A stretch of DNA of 64,000 bases from JAIYDQ01 sp034408855 (lineage in GTDB: Bacteria; Planctomycetota; Planctomycetia; Pirellulales; Pirellulaceae), in the NCBI GenBank assembly GCA_034408855.1, contig JAWXCK010000296.1:9357-73356 (forward strand), given 5' to 3'. Shown here piece after piece: positions 24,656 through 31,438 of the stretch (position 1 is its first letter; each line of letters opens with the position of its first letter). The notes below the pieces were generated by a model that saw nothing but the letters and a program-made list of their open reading frames with translations, made no database searches and had not been told where the DNA came from. A program made the position numbers and the translations under genes.

Positions 24656-26088
24656 ATATGTCGTTTTGGAAACCTTGGTCGTTGTTCGCTCCGCGAACAA
24701 AACTTGAATCTCATAAAATGCACGTTCGTTCAAGAGCTACACGCCACTTTCGCGGAGCGAAAGGCGACCAAAGTGCTGCGTACAGCGCACTGGCCGTCTT
24801 GCTGATCGCAATGATCCCGATGGTTGCGTTTGCCAACGATGAAATCCCGGGGGCTCCTCAGAGCAAACCGATCGTACTAGTCGGTGGAACCGTGCATACC
24901 GTAAGCGGCGATACGATAGCCGATGGGATGGTTCTCTTTGAAAAAGGGCGTATTACGGGAGTCGGCAAAGGACTTGCGCTCCCGGCGAATGTCCAAAAAA
25001 TAGAGGTTCAGGGCAAGCATGTTTACCCGTCTTTTCTCGACGCCCATACGCAACTGGGCTTGGTCGAAATTAGTTCCATCCGAGCGACGATCGATTCTCG
25101 TGAAGTTGGCTCGTTCAATCCGAACGTGGAAAGCGCGGTCGCTCTCAATCCCGACAGCGAACTTCTTCCTGTCGCGAGGGCCAATGGAATTCTCCTCGCA
25201 CTCGCAACACCGACGGGTGGCATGATCTCCGGACGTTCGTCCTTAATCCAACTCGATGGATGGACGTTCGAGGAACTGGTTGTTCGCAAAGACATCGGGA
25301 TGCATATGCGCTGGCCATCCGAGCGTTCATTGTCCAGTGACGATAGCGGTGAAAAATCAAGTTCGACTCCCGAAACGTCCAAACAATCGCTTCACCGATT
25401 CTTCGAACAAGCTCGTGCCTATCAACAAGCTCGTGCGGCAGAACCCGAGAAGCACGCCATCGATTTGCGATTCGATGCGATGTTACCTGTTCTAGATAAG
25501 AAGCTTCCTGTTATTGTTGAAGCGGATGAACTTCGTCAGATACAAGCTGCTGTAGGATTCGCGTTAGAGCAGCAAATCCGGATTATCATCTATGGAGGTT
25601 ACGATGCTGCCGATTGCGCGCCGTTGTTGATCGCTCATCAGATTCCAGTAATCATCGGCGGTACGTATCGTTTGCCGATGCGAGAATCCGACGCCTACGA
25701 TGCATCCTACACGTTGCCTGATCGTTTGCGACGATTGGGAGTCGAATATTGCATTGCCAGCGTCGGAAAATTTGCCGGTACGGGTGTTCGGAATCTGCCG
25801 TATCACGTCGCGAATGCTGCGGCGTTCGGCTTGCCGGTGGAGGATGCACTCAAGTCGATTACGTTGTATCCGGCTCAGATCTTGGGCGTTGCCGATCGAG
25901 TCGGCTCGTTGGATACGGGCAAAGATGCGACGCTGTTCGTATGCACTGGCGATCCATTGGATGTCGATAGTTCGATCGAAATAGCTTTCGTTCAAGGTCG
26001 GCGAATCGAGCTGAACGATCGACACAAACGACTGTGGCAAAAATACGAACAGAAATATCAAGCAACGGGTGGGGCGAAGCGCCGTTAA
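24652..26088 (+). CDS. Exported amidohydrolase-fold protein with incomplete metal site
   Basis: 478 residues, starting at an ATG that overlaps the previous stop and preceded by GGAG. The N-terminus is long and basic before a hydrophobic segment (AAYSALAVLLIAMIPMVAFAND, about residues 42-63), which acts as a signal peptide or anchor. The fold is amidohydrolase-like (composite domain VGGTVHTVSGDTIADGMVLFE, then the C-terminal ITLYPAQILGVADRVGSLDTGKD block). Strand 1 reads SFLDAHTQLGL, keeping only one His, and the middle ligand positions are not evident (IIIYGGYDAADCAPLL). It is thus similar to the degenerate first half of the preceding gene. I infer a partner or regulatory subunit rather than an independent hydrolase. 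Confidence 0.82.
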   Translation: MNMSFWKPWSLFAPRTKLESHKMHVRSRATRHFRGAKGDQSAAYSALAVLLIAMIPMVAFANDEIPGAPQSKPIVLVGGTVHTVSGDTIADGMVLFEKGRITGVGKGLALPANVQKIEVQGKHVYPSFLDAHTQLGLVEISSIRATIDSREVGSFNPNVESAVALNPDSELLPVARANGILLALATPTGGMISGRSSLIQLDGWTFEELVVRKDIGMHMRWPSERSLSSDDSGEKSSSTPETSKQSLHRFFEQARAYQQARAAEPEKHAIDLRFDAMLPVLDKKLPVIVEADELRQIQAAVGFALEQQIRIIIYGGYDAADCAPLLIAHQIPVIIGGTYRLPMRESDAYDASYTLPDRLRRLGVEYCIASVGKFAGTGVRNLPYHVANAAAFGLPVEDALKSITLYPAQILGVADRVGSLDTGKDATLFVCTGDPLDVDSSIEIAFVQGRRIELNDRHKRLWQKYEQKYQATGGAKRR

Positions 26089-26129
26089 GCTTTTGTAGCC
26101 TAACTCGTCAACGGCTTGTTGATTTAATT

Positions 26130-26193
26130 GTTTAACAGTCAGCCGTTGGCGTACTTCGAAGGCCAAGAGTACGCCTTCGGCTGACTGTTAAAC
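26130..26193. terminator. 64-nt near-perfect hairpin between convergent genes
   Basis: A 26-nt left arm (26130-26155) and a 26-nt right arm (26168-26193) pair at 24 of 26 positions around a 12-nt loop; the only mismatch is a central TT/TT. It begins 41 bp after the amidohydrolase stop and ends 8 bp before the fabF stop, ideal for a bidirectional terminator. There is no long T-run. The length and perfection exceed an ordinary terminator and suggest a mobile palindromic element. Confidence 0.8.
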
Positions 26194-26201
26194 GCAATCC
26201 T

Positions 26202-27446
26202 TTAGTTGCCGTCCCATTTTCGGCAGATCATCGTCGCATTGTGACCGCCGAAACCAAAGCTGTTGTTCATCGCAAAATGAACTTCGCGTTCCTTTGGTTG
26301 GAGCGGTGTATAGTCGAGATCACACTCAGGATCGGGCGTTTCCAAGTTGATGGTCGGTGGAATGACGTTGCGATAGCAACTGAGAATCGAAAGGATCATT
26401 TCGATACTTCCGCTTGCACCGAGCGCATGGCCCAGGTGCCCCTTGGTACTGGAGATTGCAACCTTTCGAGCAGCGTCACCAAAGACAGCCTTGACGGCAA
26501 TCGTCTCGGCTTTGTCGCCCAAGGGAGTGCTGGTTCCATGTGCGTTGATATAGTCGATATCGGATGCGTTGAGCGACGCATCGTGAAGTGCATTGGACAT
26601 AGCTCGACCTGCGCCACGTCCTTCAGCGTCTGGCGCGGTAATGTGACCGGCATCGCATGATCCGCCGTAGCCGACAATCTCGGCATAGATTCGCGCACCG
26701 CGTCGTTTCGCATGTTCGAGTTCTTCAAAGACCAAAACGCCACACCCTTCGCTGAGAACAAAGCCATCGCGATCGGCATCAAAGGGGCGCGAGGCTTTCT
26801 CGGGAGCGTCGTTGCGAGTCGAAAGGGCTTTCATGTTGGAGAAGCCGGCGACTCCCATCGACGTGATCGCAGCTTCAGTTCCGCCGGTCAACATCACATC
26901 GGCTTCGTCGTAACGAATGGCTTTGAGCGCATCACCCATCGCATTGTTCGAGCTAGCACAGGCCGTCGCGACTGCGAAATTCGGTCCGCGCAATCCGTAA
27001 GCAATTCCTACATTGCCACCGGCTGCATTCAGCATCATCTTGGGAATGGTGAACGGGCTGACGCGGTCAGGGCCTTTGCTGAAGAGTCGGAACATTTGTT
27101 CTTCGATCTCGTTGAGCCCACCGATACCCGAACCAAGGATGGCACCGCAACGATAACTATCTTCGAGCGAGAAATCGATTCCCGAGTCGCGTACTGCGTA
27201 CTTGGCGGCATGCATCGCAAAAAGAACAAAACGATCGAGTCGTTTGATCTCTTTCAGGTCGACGCTTTCGCTCGGATCAAAGTCCGCGCAGTCGCCACCG
27301 AACTTCACTTTTTGGTGAGTCGTATCAACCACGGTAAGCGGGTGGATTCCGCTGCGACCGGCCAAAATCGACTCCCAGAGAAGCTCGATTTGATTGGCCA
27401 GAGGCGTGACGCAGCCAATACCCGTCACGACAACACGGCGTCTCAT
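26202..27446 (-). CDS. fabF: 3-oxoacyl-ACP synthase II (KAS II)
   Basis: The elongating condensing enzyme of type II fatty acid synthesis. It has 414 residues with the full Cys-His-His triad: Cys163 in NFAVATACASS, His in INAHGTSTPLGD and His in STKGHLGHALGASG. It starts at the ATG at 27446, 5 bp downstream of the acpP stop, and is the last gene of rpmF-fabD-fabG-acpP-fabF. A long hairpin follows its stop codon. Confidence 0.97.
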   Translation of the reverse strand: MRRRVVVTGIGCVTPLANQIELLWESILAGRSGIHPLTVVDTTHQKVKFGGDCADFDPSESVDLKEIKRLDRFVLFAMHAAKYAVRDSGIDFSLEDSYRCGAILGSGIGGLNEIEEQMFRLFSKGPDRVSPFTIPKMMLNAAGGNVGIAYGLRGPNFAVATACASSNNAMGDALKAIRYDEADVMLTGGTEAAITSMGVAGFSNMKALSTRNDAPEKASRPFDADRDGFVLSEGCGVLVFEELEHAKRRGARIYAEIVGYGGSCDAGHITAPDAEGRGAGRAMSNALHDASLNASDIDYINAHGTSTPLGDKAETIAVKAVFGDAARKVAISSTKGHLGHALGASGSIEMILSILSCYRNVIPPTINLETPDPECDLDYTPLQPKEREVHFAMNNSFGFGGHNATMICRKWDGN

Positions 27447-27451
27447 ACTAT

Positions 27452-27691
27452 CTAGCCGCCTTGGTGCTTTTCGATGTAATCAATAGCTTCGCCGACACGC
27501 TGAATCTTATCAGCCGCATCTTCCGGAATGCTGATATCGAACTCTTCTTCGAGCTCCATAACCAATTCGACGGTATCGAGCGAGTCAGCTCCAAGATCGT
27601 TCACAAAATGTGTCTCTCGTTTAATCTTGTCTTTTTCGACTCCGAGTTGTTCGGCCACGATATCGACGACGCGTTCTTCAACAGTTGCCAT
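27452..27691 (-). CDS. acpP: Acyl carrier protein
   Basis: A 79-residue acidic four-helix protein carrying fatty acyl intermediates. Ser37 in NDLGADSLDTVELVMELEEEF is the 4'-phosphopantetheine attachment site. The start is the ATG at 27691 (MATVEERV), with an AAAGGGG Shine-Dalgarno a few bases upstream; the frame extends upstream to 27724 without a better start. It lies ~210 bp downstream of fabG and 5 bp upstream of fabF, so it may also have its own promoter in that gap, as acpP genes often do. Confidence 0.97.
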   Translation of the reverse strand: MATVEERVVDIVAEQLGVEKDKIKRETHFVNDLGADSLDTVELVMELEEEFDISIPEDAADKIQRVGEAIDYIEKHQGG

Positions 27692-27903
27692 AGCAGGGAT
27701 GACCCCTTTCCAAAAAACCAACAAAAAGTAATTCGATTCAGTCTATCGATACCAAGGTAAGCTATGCGAGCCGACCTATTCTCGATCCAACGGCGTTTTT
27801 CGCCGATTCAACGTTATAAGTCCATGTGAAAGCGTTGCAAAGATAGAGGATTTTAGCAAACTCGGTCAAGGCTTGAAGATGACAGAACGAGGGAATTCGT
27901 AAC

Positions 27904-28674
27904 TTAACCTGTCATCCCACCATCGACGGTCAGCACTTGACCGGTCACGTAACTGGCAGCGGGACTTGCCAAAAATAGCACACAAGCCGCAACATCGTTC
28001 GGTGTTCCAAGCCTGGCAGCCGGGATTTTCGTCTTTACTTCTTTCATTATTTCGTCGCCCAGAATCTTCGTCATTTCGCTTTCGATAAATCCAGGTGCCA
28101 CGGCATTTACCGTTACTTTCCGCTTTGCAAGTTCCTTGGACAGAGATTTTGTCAGTCCGATCATCCCGGCTTTGGTCGCCGAATAGTTGGTTTGACCAGC
28201 GTTTCCGATGATTCCAGAGACGCTCGACATGTTGATAATGCGACCGTAACGCTTTCGCATCATCAGTCGACTTGCAGCTCGACAAAACAAGAAACAGCTT
28301 GTTAAATTGGCGGAAATGATCTCATCCCACTGGTCATCTCGCATCACCGGAAGCAAAGTATCGCGAGTGATTCCAGCATTATTGACAAGAATATCAAGCT
28401 TTTCGTAGGTCTCCTCGACCTGTGCAAACAATTGTTCGACCGCCGCACGATCGGTTACGTCGCAAGCCATTGCGACCGCCTGACCGCCTGCCGCCGTTAT
28501 CTTTTCAACGGTTGCCGCAAGTTTTTCCGCATTTCGAGCAACGCAAAGGACTTTTGCACCGTTGCTTCCCAAGCAGATCGCGATCGCCTCGCCAAGGCCT
28601 TGCGACGCTCCGGTGACAAGCGCGATTTGTCCGTCGAGCTTTGCGGTCAATCCGATTTCGGACGTTGTCATCAT
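27904..28674 (-). CDS. fabG: 3-oxoacyl-ACP reductase
   Basis: A short-chain dehydrogenase of 256 residues reducing 3-oxoacyl-ACP with NADPH. The Rossmann motif is TGASQGLGEAIA, followed by NNAGITRD, the catalytic Ser in NMSSVSG and Tyr-x-x-x-Lys in NYSATKAG. The C-terminal substrate loop ends in VTGQVLTVDGGM, typical of FabG. Two adjacent ATG codons (28674 and 28671) are possible starts. It lies between fabD (22 bp upstream) and acpP. Confidence 0.96.
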   Translation of the reverse strand: MMTTSEIGLTAKLDGQIALVTGASQGLGEAIAICLGSNGAKVLCVARNAEKLAATVEKITAAGGQAVAMACDVTDRAAVEQLFAQVEETYEKLDILVNNAGITRDTLLPVMRDDQWDEIISANLTSCFLFCRAASRLMMRKRYGRIINMSSVSGIIGNAGQTNYSATKAGMIGLTKSLSKELAKRKVTVNAVAPGFIESEMTKILGDEIMKEVKTKIPAARLGTPNDVAACVLFLASPAASYVTGQVLTVDGGMTG

Positions 28675-28696
28675 TCCATTCTTTCTGAATTCGGGG

Positions 28697-29614
28697 CTAG
28701 TCGCCTACGATTTCGCAAATAATTTTTCGATCGATACGCTTCAGCGTGCCCGCCAATACTCGACCTGGCCCAACTTCGTAAAAACGCTCGACGCCAAGCG
28801 CGATAAGGTTGCGAAGGGTTGCCTCCCAAAGGACCGGCGTCACTACTTGCTTTGCCAAAAGCTCTTGAAACTCGTTCGGTTCGAAATGTGGAGCAGCATC
28901 GACATTGGAATAGAGAGCAACGCTCGCCTTTTTCATCGGTACATTTGCCAAAGCGCTCCGAAGTCGTTCCACGGCGGGATTCATGATCGGCGTATGAAAA
29001 GCCCCAGCGACCGAAAGCGGCACCACTTTCAGGGCACCTTTTTCCGTTGCGACGCCTTGAGCCGCTGCCACCGACGCTGCGTGCCCGGAAATCGCTGTGT
29101 TGCCCGGGCAAAGCAAATTGGCGACCAGCAAGACTTCATCCTTTTGCCGAGCGATATCGCAGACCGACTGAACGTCCTCGACGCTCATACCGAGCACACT
29201 CGCCATACCACTCGGCTGCGCTTCGGACGCTGCTTGCATGGCGGCTCCTCGCTCTTGAACCAGTCGAACACCATCTTCAAAACTCAAGACGCCCGCAGCG
29301 GCCAGAGCACTGTATTCGCCAAGACTTAGGCCAGCAACGGCCAATACGGAGCCCATCAAATCCGGCTGCTGATCGAGAAGACTTGCAAGAGACGCGACAG
29401 AATGAACAAAAAGGGCGGGCTGGCAATGATCCGTCGCGTTGAGGCGATCGTCGGGACCGTTCTGGCAAAGCTCGAACAGGTCATAGCCAAGAACGGCTGA
29501 AGCGCGATCGAAATACGACCTGGCAGCCGGAAAACGAGCCAGCAATCCAGCTCCCATTCCGAGCTGCTGAGCCCCTTGACCTGGGAATAGGAGAGCAGTT
29601 TTTGACACGGGCAA
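28697..29614 (-). CDS. fabD: Malonyl-CoA:ACP transacylase
   Basis: Transfers malonyl from CoA to ACP. It has 305 residues; the N-terminal FPGQGAQQLGMG oxyanion motif, the nucleophile Ser97 in AGLSLGEYSAL and the His in VAGAFHTPIM are visible. The nucleophile elbow reads GLSLG where most homologues have GHSLG, so the residue before Ser is Leu. The start is TTG at 29614, 2 bp after the rpmF stop; a GTG at 29608 is an alternative. It is probably translationally coupled to rpmF. Confidence 0.94.
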   Translation of the reverse strand: MPVSKTALLFPGQGAQQLGMGAGLLARFPAARSYFDRASAVLGYDLFELCQNGPDDRLNATDHCQPALFVHSVASLASLLDQQPDLMGSVLAVAGLSLGEYSALAAAGVLSFEDGVRLVQERGAAMQAASEAQPSGMASVLGMSVEDVQSVCDIARQKDEVLLVANLLCPGNTAISGHAASVAAAQGVATEKGALKVVPLSVAGAFHTPIMNPAVERLRSALANVPMKKASVALYSNVDAAPHFEPNEFQELLAKQVVTPVLWEATLRNLIALGVERFYEVGPGRVLAGTLKRIDRKIICEIVGD

Positions 29615-29616
29615 TA

Positions 29617-29799
29617 CTATTCAACCGCAGTTTCAACAACGACCCGGCCCATATAAAAACCACACTTGGGGCATACGGTGTGCGTTGGAACGCTAGCGCT
29701 GCAATGCGGGCAATTGGTGATTTGTTTAGGTTTTTTATGGTGATGGGCACGACGCTTACCGGATCGGGAATTGGAGTGACGTCGTTTTGGAACTGCCAT
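29617..29799 (-). CDS. rpmF: 50S ribosomal protein L32
   Basis: 60 residues with the basic N-terminus MAVPKRRHSNSRSGKRRAHH and a zinc ribbon, Cys30-x2-Cys33 and Cys43-x2-Cys46 (CPHC, CPKC). This is the zinc-binding (C+) form of L32. Its position just upstream of fabD matches the widespread rpmF-fab gene order, but plsX and fabH, which usually follow rpmF, are absent here. A ~136-bp gap separates it from the upstream ketosynthase-like gene and may hold its promoter. Confidence 0.97.
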   Translation of the reverse strand: MAVPKRRHSNSRSGKRRAHHHKKPKQITNCPHCSASVPTHTVCPKCGFYMGRVVVETAVE

Positions 29800-29935
29800 G
29801 GTATTATCTCAAACTCAAATATCTCGGCTCAAGGCCGCAAAACTAACATTTCGAAGGAGGCAAAAAGTTAAGGGGAAAACGCCAAACTGTCAAGTCTTTC
29901 TTTTCGATTCCCGCCTACATCTGCTCTGAAATCGC

Positions 29936-31249
29936 TCAATTCTCAAATTTAGCGATGCAAACTCCCGAAGCCTGGCCTTGAGGCGAATAGGCCAGGTGTA
30001 CAAAGGCTTTTCCGGGATCGACAGGTTGCGTTGATAGCTTGATCGGGCATCTCGAATCGGGCTGGGTATAGTTAAGCGTTGGGAAAAGCTCGCCATTAAG
30101 CATCGCAAGGCAGCTCGAAACAACTTCCACCGCCGCGCTCCCGGCTCCCAAGCTTCCGAAATAGCTTTTGGCCGCAACGATGGGAGGCGAAAAATCATCG
30201 CCGAGCACGTCGCGAACTCCAAGCGATTCAGATATATCCATCGCGACGTCGCCGCGACCTGCCACATGCAGATGCCAGTCGGTGGCTAGCACACTTCGAG
30301 CTTTGGAAATGATTCCTCCCAAAACGTTCTTGGTCGCCATTCGAATATGATCGCGACCTGGGGCTGCCCCAACCGCCGACGATCCCGTCGCGATGATTTC
30401 ACCCAAGATCTTGGCGCCTCGTTTTTGAGCAAATTCTAGCGATTCGAGCACGAATGCAGCCGATCCTTCTCCGAGTACAATTCCATCGCGTCCTGAATCG
30501 AAAGGACGACACATCTCACCGGGATTTGCACGATCCTTCGCGATTTGCTCCTGGTTCGTGACATGCAGAAACCGCAGTGGCTCGATTCGGCTTCCGGTTG
30601 CCCCGACAACCATGGCGTCGGCCGCTCCGCGACGAATGGCCGCCGTCGCTTCGCCAATCGTCAATGAATTGCTAGCTTCACGCATGGTCAACGAATTGCT
30701 TGGACCGCGAAGGTCGTTGAAAATCGCCACATGACTAGCCGGCATATTCGGCAAGTATTTGAGCAGCCAAAGCGGATTTACCTTAGGCATTCCTAGGATT
30801 GGCCACTGTTCATGATGGAACACTCGATTCGAATCGTGACATGCTTCGATTCCATCGGCGAACTCTTCGGGGCGTGTCAGAATGTAATCGCAACCGTAAG
30901 TAATGCCCGTTCTTTCAGGATCTCGCTGATCGACTCCGAGCCCAGCATGACTCAATGCCAACTGGCACGATGCGACTCCCAACTCGATCTCGCGGCACAT
31001 CACTTTTTGATTCTTTTTGATCGCTCGCTGAAGGTTCTTTTCGAGCGGGCCAAATTCTTCAATCGCTCCGGAAAAACACTTGGCCTGTCCCCCATTTCGG
31101 ACCGGAAGAGTATTCGTCGGTAAATCGGAAAACTCCGAAATTCCAGTCTGACCCTGCTTGAATGCCTGCCATAGCGAATCCAAGTCGCGTCCAAGTGGAC
31201 AGACCACTCCGAGTCCGGTGATGACGACGCGAGTTGGAGATAATGGCAT
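29936..31249 (-). CDS. Beta-ketoacyl synthase homologue without the catalytic triad (KSbeta/CLF-like)
   Basis: 437 residues aligned along their length with FabF (MPLSPTRVVITGLGVVCPLG, CRPFDSGRDGIVLGEGSAAFVLE). At the nucleophile position, where FabF has ATACASSNNAM, this protein has TMREASNSLTI, i.e. Glu191 in place of Cys. The first His motif NAHGT is replaced by HVAGRGDVAMD and the second (KGHLGHALGASG) by KSYFGSLGAGSA. All three catalytic residues are therefore missing while the fold is kept. It resembles chain-length-factor subunits in concept (their Cys is usually Gln). It is encoded upstream of rpmF-fabDG-acpP-fabF on the same strand. I infer a regulatory or scaffold partner of a condensing enzyme. 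Confidence 0.87.
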   Translation of the reverse strand: MPLSPTRVVITGLGVVCPLGRDLDSLWQAFKQGQTGISEFSDLPTNTLPVRNGGQAKCFSGAIEEFGPLEKNLQRAIKKNQKVMCREIELGVASCQLALSHAGLGVDQRDPERTGITYGCDYILTRPEEFADGIEACHDSNRVFHHEQWPILGMPKVNPLWLLKYLPNMPASHVAIFNDLRGPSNSLTMREASNSLTIGEATAAIRRGAADAMVVGATGSRIEPLRFLHVTNQEQIAKDRANPGEMCRPFDSGRDGIVLGEGSAAFVLESLEFAQKRGAKILGEIIATGSSAVGAAPGRDHIRMATKNVLGGIISKARSVLATDWHLHVAGRGDVAMDISESLGVRDVLGDDFSPPIVAAKSYFGSLGAGSAAVEVVSSCLAMLNGELFPTLNYTQPDSRCPIKLSTQPVDPGKAFVHLAYSPQGQASGVCIAKFEN

Positions 31250-31354
31250 AAAGACTTGAATAATGGCTGATTAGACGGAGGAAACGGCTACTGAATTGTA
31301 TTAGAGTGATTATGACTGCGAAGCGGGTTAGGAAAAGGACTTAAAAGAGATAAA

Positions 31355-31433
31355 AGACGAAAAGGACAGAAGGGACGAAAAGGACGAAAAGGACGAAAGG
31401 CTGATCGAATCCTTAGCTCCTTTTCGTCCCTTC
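31355..31433. repeat. Purine-rich tandem repeat with a 16-bp inverted repeat at the feoB 3' end
   Basis: GACGAAAAG-type units are repeated several times between about 31355 and 31398. A 16-bp perfect inverted repeat pairs 31369-31384 (GAAGGGACGAAAAGGA) with 31418-31433. The right arm begins 5 bp past the feoB stop codon. It may work as the feoB terminator; the alternative shorter pairings with the tandem units make the stem length ambiguous. Confidence 0.6.
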
Positions 31434-31438
31434 CAATT

